Assembly (NCBI GenBank): GCA_018335925.1 | Contig: JAGXRF010000017.1 | Location: 155,857 to 219,856 of the forward strand | DNA length: 64,000 nucleotides | From: Flavobacteriales bacterium | GTDB taxonomy: Bacteria; Bacteroidota; Bacteroidia; Flavobacteriales; Flavobacteriaceae | Direction: 5' to 3' | In this document: in pieces, positions 1-8,123 of the stretch | Layout of the letters: each line of letters starts with the position of its first letter | Position numbering within the stretch: position 1 is the stretch's first letter | Made by a program: the position numbers and the translations under genes | The notes under the pieces: generated by a model | What the model was told of the DNA's origin: nothing | The model's database searches: none | The model's input: only the letters and a program-made list of their open reading frames with translations

Positions 1-414
1 TCTTTCTTGATGAGCTACTAATGAATTCTCTGCTAAAATCCTGAAAAAACGTTCCAACTTTGGCAATTTTTGGTACAGAACCTCTTGGTTATCTTTGGTT
101 AAAATTACCAATGTAGCGTCTTCTAAAACCTCTATAAACAAGTTACCTGGCTTTTGTGAAAAATAACTATACATATCTGCCATCCACCAACCTTCGCATG
201 CAAAATGTAAAATTTGTTCATGGATGTTATCTTTTACACTAAAATTTCGCAATACTCCTGATAAAACAAAATACGTTTGGTTGGAAATGGTTCCTGCTTG
301 TTGCAAAATGGTTTTGGCCGGATAGCTATTTATCTCAACCACCGATTGCAACAATTGTTGCTCTTCCAAAGAAAGAGGGACATGTTTTTGTATGTTTTGA
401 AAAAGTAATTCCAT
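1..414 (-). CDS. Crp/Fnr-family transcriptional regulator (3' part beyond window)
   Basis: The reading frame is open from an ATG at 414 to the window edge, giving the first 138 residues (MELLFQNIQKHVPLSLEEQQ...). It has the layout of a cyclic-nucleotide-binding-like effector domain: a short helix, then beta-roll segments containing ISNQTYFVLSGVLRNFS and a later WWMADMYSYF stretch typical of the flavobacterial Crp/Fnr group. The helix-turn-helix would lie past the left edge. Such proteins usually sense a small ligand or redox state and bind DNA as dimers; no ligand can be inferred. No convincing promoter is seen upstream. It is transcribed in the same direction as the aminotransferase but 146 bases separate them. 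Confidence 0.85.
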   Translation of the reverse strand, partial: MELLFQNIQKHVPLSLEEQQLLQSVVEINSYPAKTILQQAGTISNQTYFVLSGVLRNFSVKDNIHEQILHFACEGWWMADMYSYFSQKPGNLFIEVLEDATLVILTKDNQEVLYQKLPKLERFFRILAENSLVAHQER

Positions 415-508
415 AGTAAATTGAGGGTGACTATAAAGTCAGAAATTATGCCATAACCCACTTATTTCAAAATCTTAGCTTTACAAAAACAACGAATAAG
501 ATTAGAAG

Positions 509-530
509 CTGAAACAAGTTCAGCTTGACA
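509..530 (+). repeat. Interspersed hairpin repeat, copy 1
   Basis: Stem arms AAGCTGAA and TTCAGCTT (the left arm starts at 507) flank the 5-base loop ACAAG and are followed by TGACA. The same loop, inner stem and TGACA tail recur near 51473 and 51529 with changed but still pairing outer stem bases. The copy lies between the Crp-type gene and the 3' end of the aminotransferase gene. Confidence 0.8.
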
Positions 531-560
531 AGAATAGAAGAATTTTAGGACACACCCACT

Positions 561-1748
561 TTAGCTTACCGCTTCTTTGATTCTTTTCAAAGCTTCTATT
601 AACAAGTCTTCACTGGTTGCATAAGAAAAACGAATACAATTCGGATTTCCAAAGGCATCTCCGGTAACGGTTGCTACATTAGCTTCTGATAGTAAAAACA
701 TCGAAAAATCATTAGCATCATTGATGAATTTTCCTTTTAATGTTTTTCCAAAATAATTGGAAACATCCGGAAAAACATAAAATGCACCTTCCGGGACATT
801 TAATTTAAATCCGGGAATATCTTTTACCAATCCAACTACCAAATCTCTTCGGTTTTTAAATGCTTGTACCATGTTGTTTAATACATCAGGAGGTGCATCA
901 ACAGCTGCAATGGTAGCTCTTTGTGCAATAGAATTGGCTCCACTAGTCACTTGTCCTTGAATTTTAGTACAAGCCTTTGCAATAAACTCAGGTGCTCCGA
1001 TATATCCAATTCTCCAACCTGTCATCGCAAAAGCTTTCGCAACGCCATTTACAGTAATGGTTCTGTCAAACATTCCGTCAATTGAACCTATACTGCAAAA
1101 AGTACCTGAAAAGTTGATATGTTCGTAAATTTCATCCGCAACCATATATACATTTGGATGCTGTAAAATTACTTTTGATAAAGCTTCCAATTCCTCTCTA
1201 CTGTATACAGAACCACTCGGATTGCATGGAGAACTATACCAAATCATTTTGGTTTTTGGAGTAATTGCTTGTTGTAATTGTTCCGGTGTAATTTTAAAAT
1301 CGGTTTCCACCGAAGTTGGAACAACCACCGGTGTACCTCCAGATAACTTGATAATTTCGTAGTAAGAAACCCAATAGGGAGCAGGTAAAATAACTTCGTC
1401 GCCTTCATTTAACATCACTTGGGCAATGTTATACAAAGACTGTTTTGCTCCTGTAGAAACTACAATTTGCGATGGGGTATAATGTAATTGGTTATCTCTT
1501 TTAAATTTTCTGCAAATCGCTTCTTTCAATTCCAAATATCCATCTACAGGAGTGTAGGTAGAATAATTGTCATCGATTGCTTTTTTAGCAGCTTCTTTGA
1601 TAAAATCAGGGGTATTAAAATCAGGTTCCCCTAAACTCAAACTGATGATGTCTTTACCTTGTGCTTTCAATTCTCTTGCCAAAGCAGCCATTGCCAAGGT
1701 TTGGGAGGTTTGTAATTGGTTGATCCTATCGGAAAGTACGCTATTCAT
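561..1748 (-). CDS. Pyridoxal-phosphate aminotransferase, class I/II (aspartate aminotransferase type)
   Basis: 395 residues from the ATG at 1748 (MNSVLSDRINQLQTSQTLAM); the frame extends only to a TTG three codons earlier. It is a fold-type I aminotransferase, transferring amino groups between an amino acid (probably aspartate) and 2-oxoglutarate with PLP. Visible motifs are SLGEPDFNTPDFIKEAA near the N-terminus, SSPCNPSGSVY in the middle, ADEIYEHINF around the PLP-contacting Asp/Tyr, AKAFAMTGWRIGY with the Schiff-base lysine, and the substrate-carboxylate arginine in NCIRFSYA. It starts 33 bases after the desaturase stop, so the two are probably cotranscribed from the desaturase promoter. 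Exact substrate is inferred from family resemblance. Confidence 0.92.
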   Translation of the reverse strand: MNSVLSDRINQLQTSQTLAMAALARELKAQGKDIISLSLGEPDFNTPDFIKEAAKKAIDDNYSTYTPVDGYLELKEAICRKFKRDNQLHYTPSQIVVSTGAKQSLYNIAQVMLNEGDEVILPAPYWVSYYEIIKLSGGTPVVVPTSVETDFKITPEQLQQAITPKTKMIWYSSPCNPSGSVYSREELEALSKVILQHPNVYMVADEIYEHINFSGTFCSIGSIDGMFDRTITVNGVAKAFAMTGWRIGYIGAPEFIAKACTKIQGQVTSGANSIAQRATIAAVDAPPDVLNNMVQAFKNRRDLVVGLVKDIPGFKLNVPEGAFYVFPDVSNYFGKTLKGKFINDANDFSMFLLSEANVATVTGDAFGNPNCIRFSYATSEDLLIEALKRIKEAVS

Positions 1749-1781
1749 GAAAATCAAGTTAAAGAGTTAATCCAATTTTAA

Positions 1782-2876
1782 TTAAGCCATTTGAGGTCTT
1801 TGTCCTAATTCACGTAAATGACGGAAATGCGATTTAATTGCTTCTCTAGTAGTTTGATACTCATAGTAAGGCAAGTTGAATTCTTTAGCAGTTTCCTTTA
1901 CAATTTTTGCGATTTTTCCGTAATGAATATGGCTAATATGTGGAAAAATATGGTGCTCTATTTGGTGGTTCAAACCTCCGGTAAAAAAGTTTACCAACCA
2001 GTTTTTTGGTGCAAAATTAGCAGTAGTGTACAATTGATGAATAGCCCAAATGTGCTCCATTTTACCTTCTTCATTTGGTTCAGGATTAACGGTATCCTCC
2101 ACAATATGTGCTAATTGAAACACCATACTTAAAATCAAACCTGCTGTATAATGCATTACCAAAAAGCCTAATACAACTTTCCACCAAGCGATACCTATTA
2201 TCATTGGCAACACCAACCAAATACTAAAGTAAATAATTTTGGTTACAACCAAAATACTCCAATTTTTTATTGGGTTTGGAAACTCTCCGTAAGATAACTT
2301 TCTTTTGATGTATCTGGACATTTGTGCAAAATCGGTAGTAATTGCCCAGTTAAAGGTCAGCAATCCGTATAACAATACGGAATAATAATGTTGAAAGCGA
2401 TGAAATCTTTTCCATGGTGATTGCTTGGTAAAACGCATAATTCTTCCTGCTTCCAAGTCTTCATCGTGCCCGTGAATATTGGTAAAGGTGTGATGCAAAA
2501 CGTTGTGTTGTACTTGCCAGTTATAAACGTTTCCGGCTAAAATATAAATGGAACTTCCCATGATTTTATTTACCCATGGTTTGGTGGAATAAGAACCGTG
2601 GTTACCATCGTGCATTACATTCATCCCAACTCCTGCCATGCCTATTCCGATGACTACGTTAAGTAATAAATAAGCCCAAAATGGCATTGGTAAAGAAATC
2701 ATGAAAAAATAAGGGGCCAAAAACAAGGTAAACATCAAAATGGTTTTTGTGTGTAATTTCCAGTTTCCGGTTTTGGCTATTTGATTTTCTTTGAAATAAT
2801 CGTTAACTCTTTTGTTTAGTGTTCTAAAAAACTTTAAGCTGTCTTGTGTTGAAAAGGTAGGAATTTGTGTATTCAT
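1782..2876 (-). CDS. Membrane fatty-acid desaturase (acyl-CoA/lipid desaturase type)
   Basis: 364 residues from ATG 2876 (MNTQIPTFST). An integral membrane di-iron desaturase that introduces a double bond into fatty acyl chains. All three histidine boxes are present: HDGNHGS, HNVLHHTFTN followed by HGHDED, and NHQIEHHIFPHISHIHY. The QIEHH third box is the form seen in front-end/delta-type desaturases. Hydrophobic segments lie at about residues 40-85 and 185-250. The frame extends upstream to 2903, but the ATG at 2876 has a TACATTTG promoter element 24 bases ahead and gives the usual N-terminus. Likely role is membrane-fluidity control. It is divergent from rsmG and leads into the aminotransferase gene. 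Confidence 0.93.
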   Translation of the reverse strand: MNTQIPTFSTQDSLKFFRTLNKRVNDYFKENQIAKTGNWKLHTKTILMFTLFLAPYFFMISLPMPFWAYLLLNVVIGIGMAGVGMNVMHDGNHGSYSTKPWVNKIMGSSIYILAGNVYNWQVQHNVLHHTFTNIHGHDEDLEAGRIMRFTKQSPWKRFHRFQHYYSVLLYGLLTFNWAITTDFAQMSRYIKRKLSYGEFPNPIKNWSILVVTKIIYFSIWLVLPMIIGIAWWKVVLGFLVMHYTAGLILSMVFQLAHIVEDTVNPEPNEEGKMEHIWAIHQLYTTANFAPKNWLVNFFTGGLNHQIEHHIFPHISHIHYGKIAKIVKETAKEFNLPYYEYQTTREAIKSHFRHLRELGQRPQMA

Positions 2877-2900
2877 TATTTGTATTAAAAAGTATTGCAA

Positions 2901-2908
2901 CAAATGTA
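2901..2908 (-). promoter_or_regulatory. -7 promoter element for the desaturase
   Basis: Minus-strand TACATTTG matches the Bacteroidota TAnnTTTG -7 box exactly. The nearest TTG lies 24 bases upstream, slightly too far for a standard -33 box. Confidence 0.6.
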
Positions 2909-2966
2909 AGGATTAATGCATTAGTTAAAGGACAACAATTGCCAATTTTTAAAATTAAAAAAGCAT

Positions 2967-2974
2967 TATTTTTG
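2967..2974 (+). promoter_or_regulatory. -7 promoter element for rsmG
   Basis: TATTTTTG, an exact TAnnTTTG box, ends 12 bases before the rsmG ATG at 2987. This also argues against the much longer open frame that begins at 2867. Confidence 0.55.
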
Positions 2975-2986
2975 TTAAAAAAATTC

Positions 2987-3604
2987 ATGGAAGTCCTTAC
3001 AACTTATTTTCCTCATTTAACTCCGTTACAAATACAACAATTTCAAGCTTTATATCCTTTGTATTTAGATTGGAATAGCAAGATTAATGTGGTTTCCAGA
3101 AAAGATATCGAAGAATTGTACACCCGACATGTATTACATTCTCTAGGAATTGCAAAAGTTATCTCCTTTCAACCAAACACTAAAATTGTAGATGTAGGCA
3201 CAGGTGGCGGATTTCCGGGGATTCCGTTAGCTATTTTATTTCCAGAGTGCCAATTTGATTTAATAGATGTGATTGGAAAAAAAATAAAGGTAGTTAATGA
3301 AGTTGCTCATGCTATTGGATTAAAAAACATAAAAGCAACCCAAACCAGAGCTGAAACCTTAAAAGATAAATATGATTTTGTGGTAAGTAGAGCGGTTACC
3401 AACATGACCGATTTTGTGCAATGGGTGCAACCGCATGTAACGAAAAATAGTAAAAATGAATTACCTAATGGAATTTTATACTTAAAGGGGGGGGATTTAA
3501 CCGAAGAATTGGCTCCATTCCCAAAAGCAAAATTGTTCGACTTATCTACTTTTTTTTCAGAAGATTTTTTTGAAACCAAAAAGGTGGTTTATTTAGGATT
3601 ATAA
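2987..3604 (+). CDS. rsmG: 16S rRNA (guanine-N7) methyltransferase RsmG (GidB)
   Basis: 205 residues from ATG 2987 (MEVLTTYFPHLT). It methylates N7 of the 16S rRNA guanine equivalent to E. coli G527 using SAM. Motifs: LYPLYLDWNSKINVVSRKD, the RHVLHSLG segment, the SAM-binding loop VDVGTGGGFPGIPLAI, and SRAVT followed by LYLKGGDL near the C-terminus. The frame is open back to 2867, but the added 40 residues are low-complexity and overlap the desaturase promoter. The Gly-Gly codons of LKGGDL form a run of eight G (3487-3494), striking in such A+T-rich DNA. The gene ends at a hairpin shared with the convergent acetyl-CoA hydrolase-family gene. Confidence 0.95.
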   Translation: MEVLTTYFPHLTPLQIQQFQALYPLYLDWNSKINVVSRKDIEELYTRHVLHSLGIAKVISFQPNTKIVDVGTGGGFPGIPLAILFPECQFDLIDVIGKKIKVVNEVAHAIGLKNIKATQTRAETLKDKYDFVVSRAVTNMTDFVQWVQPHVTKNSKNELPNGILYLKGGDLTEELAPFPKAKLFDLSTFFSEDFFETKKVVYLGL

Positions 3605-3609
3605 AATTA

Positions 3610-3639
3610 ATTAGCCCACGATTAAAAACGTGGGCTAAT
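3610..3639. terminator. Bidirectional terminator hairpin between rsmG and the CoA-hydrolase gene
   Basis: An 11-bp perfect stem (3610-3620 with 3629-3639, ATTAGCCCACG) with an 8-base loop sits between two convergent stop codons. T/A-rich flanks occur on both sides, so it can serve both genes. Confidence 0.85.
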
Positions 3640-3651
3640 ATTTAATAAAAA

Positions 3652-4935
3652 TTAAAATATTTTTTTGATGTGCATAAAATCAAAATAGGCATTTTCTATC
3701 GCTTCTCTATGGTCAGGATGCGCAATATCTACCAAAGCTTTCACTCTTTGTTTGAGTGTTTTGCCATACAAATCTGCTATCCCATATTCGGTAATTACAT
3801 ATTGTACGTGCGAACGAGTAGTAACCACACCTGCACCTTGTTTTAAAAAAGGCACAATTCTGGTTTCACCTCTTTTGGTGGTTGATGGCAAAGCAATAAT
3901 AGCCTTTCCTCCTACACTTAACGAAGCACCACGAATAAAATCCATTTGCCCTCCTACCCCAGAATACATCGATCCACCGATTGAATCCGCACAAACTTGT
4001 CCGGTTAAATCCACTTCAATTGCAGAATTGATGGCAATCATTTTTGGGTTTTTTCTAATTCGAGCCGTGTCATTTACCGCAGAACTTTCTTTCATTTCAA
4101 TAAACGAGTTATCATCTACAAAATCATACAATCTTTTCGAACCCATTAAAAAAGTTGCCAAAACTCTTCCTCTGGTTGTGCCTTTGTAGTTACATGTTAT
4201 CACGTTTTTTTCAATTAAGTCAATCACTCCATCCGAAAACATTTCGGTATGCAAACCCAAATCTTTATGATTGGTTAATTTACTCAAAGCGGCATTTGGA
4301 ATTGAGCCTATCCCCATTTGTAAGGTGCTTCTGTCTTCTATTAAAGAAGCTACATACTCCCCTATTTTCTCTTCTTGCGGAGTAAAAGGTGTTACTTCAT
4401 GACTATGGATAGGAGTATCTACTAAAACCAAAAAATCGATTTCAGACTCGTGCAAAATACCATCTCCAAAAGTTCGTGGCATGTTTGGGTTAACCTGTGC
4501 TATCACAATTTTTGCGTTTTCAATTGCAGCAATAGTAGCTTCCACCGAAACTCCTAAAGAGCAATAACCGTGTCGGTCGGGTGGTGAAACATGAATAAAA
4601 ACCACGTCTAATACCAATACTTTTTTGCGAAATAAGTGAGGTAATTCACTTAAAAAAACAGGGGTATACGATCCGTTTCCTGCTTTTAATGTATGACGTA
4701 CGTTAGCTCCAATAAAAAAGGAATTCACATGAAAACTTTCTGCTAAATCCGGATTGGCATAAGGTGCTGCACCTTCGGTGTGTAAATGACAAATTTCTAC
4801 ATTTCTCAATTCAGATGCTCTTTGCGTTAAAGCATGTGTTAAAATAGTTGGGGTTGCTGCTGCGGCTTGTACATAAACTCTATCTCCTGATTTTACAACT
4901 TTCACAGCTTCTTCTGCAGTAACATATTTGCTCAT
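3652..4935 (-). CDS. Acetyl-CoA hydrolase/transferase family protein
   Basis: 427 residues from ATG 4935 (MSKYVTAEEAVKVVKSG); the open frame to 4977 adds 14 unlikely residues. The family moves CoA between acyl-CoA and a carboxylate (acetate, 4-hydroxybutyrate or succinate) or hydrolyses acetyl-CoA. Visible are the N-terminal Rossmann-like half with IHVSPPDRHGYCSLGVSVE, the nucleotide-contacting MGIGSIPNAAL segment, HTEMFSDG, and the C-terminal GGQMDFIRGA and VITEYGIADLYGKT blocks with the invariant Glu typical of this family. Length fits 4-hydroxybutyrate CoA-transferase-like members. It is a single gene divergent from map, so substrate cannot be deduced from context. Confidence 0.9.
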   Translation of the reverse strand: MSKYVTAEEAVKVVKSGDRVYVQAAAATPTILTHALTQRASELRNVEICHLHTEGAAPYANPDLAESFHVNSFFIGANVRHTLKAGNGSYTPVFLSELPHLFRKKVLVLDVVFIHVSPPDRHGYCSLGVSVEATIAAIENAKIVIAQVNPNMPRTFGDGILHESEIDFLVLVDTPIHSHEVTPFTPQEEKIGEYVASLIEDRSTLQMGIGSIPNAALSKLTNHKDLGLHTEMFSDGVIDLIEKNVITCNYKGTTRGRVLATFLMGSKRLYDFVDDNSFIEMKESSAVNDTARIRKNPKMIAINSAIEVDLTGQVCADSIGGSMYSGVGGQMDFIRGASLSVGGKAIIALPSTTKRGETRIVPFLKQGAGVVTTRSHVQYVITEYGIADLYGKTLKQRVKALVDIAHPDHREAIENAYFDFMHIKKIF

Positions 4936-4952
4936 ATCTATCAATTTTGGTT

Positions 4953-4960
4953 CAAATTTA
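4953..4960 (-). promoter_or_regulatory. -7 promoter element for the CoA-hydrolase gene
   Basis: Minus-strand TAAATTTG, an exact TAnnTTTG box 17 bases before the ATG at 4935. Confidence 0.55.
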
Positions 4961-5085
4961 AGTTGTAATTTAAACAAAAAACATGACTTTTCTCATAGTA
5001 AGACTTTTAAATAAAAATAAATAGAGGAATGAAAGTTTAAGTAAAAGGTAATAGATACCAAAAGCACAAAACCACTTTATTTTCC

Positions 5086-5093
5086 TACTTTTG
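5086..5093 (+). promoter_or_regulatory. -7 promoter element for map
   Basis: TACTTTTG followed by GC, 18 bases before the map ATG; an exact match to the Bacteroidota -7 box. Confidence 0.6.
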
Positions 5094-5111
5094 CAACTTT
5101 AAATACCACAA

Positions 5112-5930
5112 ATGATTATCCCAAAAAACAGAGAAGAAATTGAATTGATACGTCAGAGTGCCTTGCTGGTTTCCAAAACGTTAGGCATGGTAGCTGGCAT
5201 TATCAAACCTGGCATTACCACTTTAGAATTAGACAAAATTGCAGAGGAATTTATCAGAGATAACGGAGGGGTTCCGGGATTTAAAGGACTGTATGGTTGT
5301 CCGAGCACTTTACTTACCAGTGTAAATGAGCAAGTAGTACATGGCTTACCAACCAACCGACCAATTGAAGATGGAGACATTGTTAGTGTGGATTGCGGGG
5401 TTTTGATGAACGACTTTTACGGAGATCATGCGTATACCTTTGAAATTGGCAATGTAAAACCTGAGACTAAACTCCTATTACAACGCACCAAAGAATCTTT
5501 GTATATAGGAATTAAAGAATGTAAAACCGGTAATAGAGTAGGTGATATTAGTAATGCCATTCAAAAATACACCGAATCTTTTGGTTATGGTGTTGTAAGA
5601 GAATTGGTCGGTCATGGTTTGGGTAGAAAATTACACGAAGAGCCTGAAGTTCCTAATTATGGTAAAAAAGGAAGTGGAAAATTATTGGTGGAAGGCATGA
5701 CCATTGCCATTGAGCCTATGATTAACTTAGGAACCAAAAACATCCAACAATTAAAAGATGGATGGACTATTGTTACCCGCGACAAAAAACCAAGTGCCCA
5801 TTTTGAGCACAATGTGGCCATTGTTGATGGTAAGCCTGAATTGTTATCTACTTTTGCTTATGTATACCAAGCTATAGGCATAGAAAGCAATGAAGAAGAA
5901 GGGTTAAGACAACAGGCATTGGTTTTATAA
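5112..5930 (+). CDS. map: Methionine aminopeptidase, type I
   Basis: 272 residues. It removes the initiator methionine from nascent proteins. The pita-bread fold metal ligands are visible: Asp in VSVDCGVLMNDFYGDHAYTF (two Asp residues), His in LVGHGLGRKLHEEPEVPNYG, Glu in IAIEPMINLGT and Glu in HFEHNVAI. The ligand set Asp-Asp-His-Glu-Glu is complete, so it should be active. It is somewhat longer than the E. coli enzyme (264 residues) at its C-terminus. The downstream methyltransferase gene starts 10 bases after the stop and is probably cotranscribed. Confidence 0.97.
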   Translation: MIIPKNREEIELIRQSALLVSKTLGMVAGIIKPGITTLELDKIAEEFIRDNGGVPGFKGLYGCPSTLLTSVNEQVVHGLPTNRPIEDGDIVSVDCGVLMNDFYGDHAYTFEIGNVKPETKLLLQRTKESLYIGIKECKTGNRVGDISNAIQKYTESFGYGVVRELVGHGLGRKLHEEPEVPNYGKKGSGKLLVEGMTIAIEPMINLGTKNIQQLKDGWTIVTRDKKPSAHFEHNVAIVDGKPELLSTFAYVYQAIGIESNEEEGLRQQALVL

Positions 5931-5940
5931 ATAAATCAAG

Positions 5941-6723
5941 ATGAAGAAGTTATTTCGATGGGTATTGAATACCATTCCACGTCCGGTTTTAATTCGGTTG
6001 AGTTTGGTGGTTCGACCTGTTTTGGCTAGGTGGCTTAAAGGAAATACTTATACCGATCCAATTGATGGAAAAAGTTTTCGCATGTTTTTGCCTTACGGAT
6101 ATGGCACTCAACGAAACAATGTATTGTCTCCAAGCACTTTATCACTAGAAAGACATAGGTTATTATGGTTGTTTTTAAAAAATGAAACCAACTTTTTTAC
6201 CTCTACCGAAAAAATACATTTATTGCATTTTGCTCCGGAGCAAGCTTTTTACCAATTGTTTAAACAGCAAAAGAATTTGGTATATACCACCACCGATTTG
6301 CTTTCTCCATTGGCAGATGTAAAAGCAGATATTTGTAATCTTCCATTTGAAGACAACAGTTACGATGTCATATTTTGCAACCATGTGTTGGAGCATATCC
6401 CAAATGACACCAAAGCCATGCAAGAATTATACAGAGTGATGAAACCCGGAGGTTGGGGAATTTTTCAAATTCCGCAAGATTTAAATAGAGAAAAAACTTT
6501 TACGGACGATAGCATCACCGACCCAAAAGAAAGAGCTAAAATTTTCGGACAATACGATCATGTTCGTGTGTATGGTAGAGACTATTTTAACCAGTTACGT
6601 TCTGTTGGGTTTGAGGTAGAAGAAGTTGACTATACTTTGCAACTAACCTCAGAAGAAGTTACAAGATATTGTTTGGCAAAAGGAGAAATTATTCCATTGG
6701 TTAAAAAACCTAAGGCAACTTAA
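5941..6723 (+). CDS. Class I SAM-dependent methyltransferase, substrate unknown
   Basis: 260 residues. The core resembles Methyltransf_11-type enzymes: FAPEQAFYQLF at the position of motif I, LLSPLADVKADICNLPFEDNSYDVIFCNHVLEHIPND (motifs II-III), and RVMKPGGWGIFQIPQD (post-motif). The glycine-rich SAM loop is replaced by HFAPEQAFY, a variant seen in a Bacteroidota group of small-molecule or glycan methyltransferases. The N-terminal 60 residues are basic and hydrophobic and may contact the membrane. It follows map directly. Its last 14 bases overlap the 3' end of apbE on the opposite strand. Substrate cannot be named. Confidence 0.85.
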   Translation: MKKLFRWVLNTIPRPVLIRLSLVVRPVLARWLKGNTYTDPIDGKSFRMFLPYGYGTQRNNVLSPSTLSLERHRLLWLFLKNETNFFTSTEKIHLLHFAPEQAFYQLFKQQKNLVYTTTDLLSPLADVKADICNLPFEDNSYDVIFCNHVLEHIPNDTKAMQELYRVMKPGGWGIFQIPQDLNREKTFTDDSITDPKERAKIFGQYDHVRVYGRDYFNQLRSVGFEVEEVDYTLQLTSEEVTRYCLAKGEIIPLVKKPKAT

Positions 6724-7702
6724 TAGCTTTTAAACCTTCGCTTTCAAAGATTTTGATTTTTCCATTTTCTTCATACACAACAAATGCCAATAGCTGTGGT
6801 CTTTGGTTATAAAATTCCATCAATTGCTTTGGTTCCATCAACATGGTAGCCGTTGCGTATGCATCCGCTTCTGCAGTGGTTTTAGCTAAAATAGTAGCAC
6901 TTAAAATACTGGTCTTGGTAGCTAATCCGGTTTTCGGATGGATGATATGTACAAATCTCTGCCCAGTAACTGAATCCGTTTTAATTTTTCTATAATTCCC
7001 GGAGGTAGCCAAACCCAAATCGGTTTGAGATAACTTGGCAATCAACTTTCTGCCATGTTCCGGATTTTGCAATGGATCGTCAATACCGGTTGTCCAAGGT
7101 TTTTTAGTTTCTAAATTTTGGCCGAAAGTAAATATCTCTCCTCCTATTTCAACCAAAGCATTTTTAATGCCTTTACTCTTTAAATGGGCAACTAAAACAT
7201 CCACTGCATATCCTTGAGCTACAGCATTAAAGTCAAAATACATAGCTTGATGTTTTTTGGCAATGCGTTTTTCATTTAATCGAATTTTATCAAAACCTAC
7301 CAATTGCAATAAGCTATCTAAGCTATTTTCTTTCCATTCGATACTTTGTTTAGAAGGCCCAAAACCATAAGCATTTACCAATACTCCAATAGTTGGATCA
7401 AATAAACCATCTGTATCATGATAAACTTTTTGAGAAATTTTAAAATTCTCCACAAAAAAATCATCCACTTCTACAGCTTCATCTCGATTAATTTTGCTGA
7501 TGATAGAATTTGGAATATAGGTAGATAATGACATATCAAATTGATGTAAAATCGAATCAATTTCCGCTTTTTCTACTAAAGACTTATCCGAAAAATATTT
7601 GATGTAATAGGTGGTACCTTGGGTTTCTCCTTGCAATTCAAAAGCTTTTTCTTTGCAAGAAAACAAGGTAAATAAAAAAACAGCACTAACTAATTTCCAC
7701 AT
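6710..7702 (-). CDS. apbE: FAD:protein FMN transferase (ApbE lipoprotein)
   Basis: 330 residues from ATG 7702; in-frame ATGs at 7723 and 7729 are alternatives. The N-terminus MWKLVSAVFLFTLFSC is a lipoprotein signal with Cys at the end of LFSC, so the enzyme faces the periplasm. ApbE hydrolyses FAD and attaches FMN through a phosphoester to a threonine in the D-x-x-(S/T)-G-A-T motif of NqrB and NqrC. Family motifs are GTTYYIKY, the FDFNAVAQGYAVDVL segment, LVEIGGEIFTFG, and the metal-binding AEADAYATATML near the end. Its start overlaps the stop of the upstream small gene by 17 bases (or more), and it lies just beyond the nqr operon whose products it modifies. Confidence 0.93.
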   Translation of the reverse strand: MWKLVSAVFLFTLFSCKEKAFELQGETQGTTYYIKYFSDKSLVEKAEIDSILHQFDMSLSTYIPNSIISKINRDEAVEVDDFFVENFKISQKVYHDTDGLFDPTIGVLVNAYGFGPSKQSIEWKENSLDSLLQLVGFDKIRLNEKRIAKKHQAMYFDFNAVAQGYAVDVLVAHLKSKGIKNALVEIGGEIFTFGQNLETKKPWTTGIDDPLQNPEHGRKLIAKLSQTDLGLATSGNYRKIKTDSVTGQRFVHIIHPKTGLATKTSILSATILAKTTAEADAYATATMLMEPKQLMEFYNQRPQLLAFVVYEENGKIKIFESEGLKAIKLP

Positions 7703-8051
7703 AACCTTCGTAAAAAATGGCATAATCATCGGTTTTATAAATTGGTTTTTCTACATCGTTGGCATTGGCAATACCCACCCCTGCAAACAATACTTTGGCT
7801 TTTAATTTCTCTGCATGTGCTTTAAAAGTTTCCATCCAAACCACATCATATTGTTGAGGATGGTTTGGATAAGTTGCCACTTGTACCAACACAAAGTGTA
7901 AGGTATTGGTAGGCTTATCTACACACACAAACTGTGGATGTTTTTTTAACTGGCTGTTAATTGCAATAAATTCAAAACCCTTGGCCTCTAAATCCTTTCC
8001 AACATGGTTCATTGCCAATTGATGTAATTCTAAAGCACTTAATGTTTCCAT
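7686..8051 (-). CDS. Small conserved flavobacterial protein linked to nqr and apbE
   Basis: 121 residues (METLSALELHQLAMNHVGK...) with no signal peptide or transmembrane segment, so cytoplasmic. The pattern FVCVDKPTNTLHFVLVQVATYPN...DVVWMETFKAHAEKL looks like one alpha/beta domain with a beta-hairpin core. I recall similar small proteins annotated loosely as an Nqr-associated protein in Flavobacteriaceae, but no function is established. It sits between the nqr terminator and apbE with overlapping ends, so it is translationally linked to apbE. A role in Nqr assembly or flavin handling is a guess from location only. Confidence 0.8.
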   Translation of the reverse strand: METLSALELHQLAMNHVGKDLEAKGFEFIAINSQLKKHPQFVCVDKPTNTLHFVLVQVATYPNHPQQYDVVWMETFKAHAEKLKAKVLFAGVGIANANDVEKPIYKTDDYAIFYEGYVEIS

Positions 8052-8055
8052 GATG

Positions 8056-8063
8056 CAAAATTA
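8056..8063 (-). promoter_or_regulatory. -7 promoter element for the small gene and apbE
   Basis: Minus-strand TAATTTTG, an exact TAnnTTTG box, ends only four bases before the ATG at 8051. The transcript would be nearly leaderless. It lies after the nqr terminator, giving this pair its own promoter. Confidence 0.5.
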
Positions 8064-8088
8064 GTTTTTGGATGATAAAACATTACAT

Positions 8089-8117
8089 AAAAAAAGCCAA
8101 TTCTTTCGAATTGGCTT
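8089..8117 (-). terminator. Terminator of the nqr operon
   Basis: A 10-bp perfect stem (8108-8117 with 8094-8103; AAGCCAATTC) closed on the minus strand by a GAAA tetraloop and followed by a run of T (A on the plus strand, 8089-8095). It lies right after the nqrF stop at 8124. Stem and T-tract are textbook for an intrinsic terminator. Confidence 0.92.
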
Positions 8118-8123
8118 GATTTT

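Noticed and set aside
2867..2986. Longer N-terminus for rsmG
   Set aside because: It would overlap the desaturase start and both promoter boxes; the ATG at 2987 gives the normal RsmG N-terminus.
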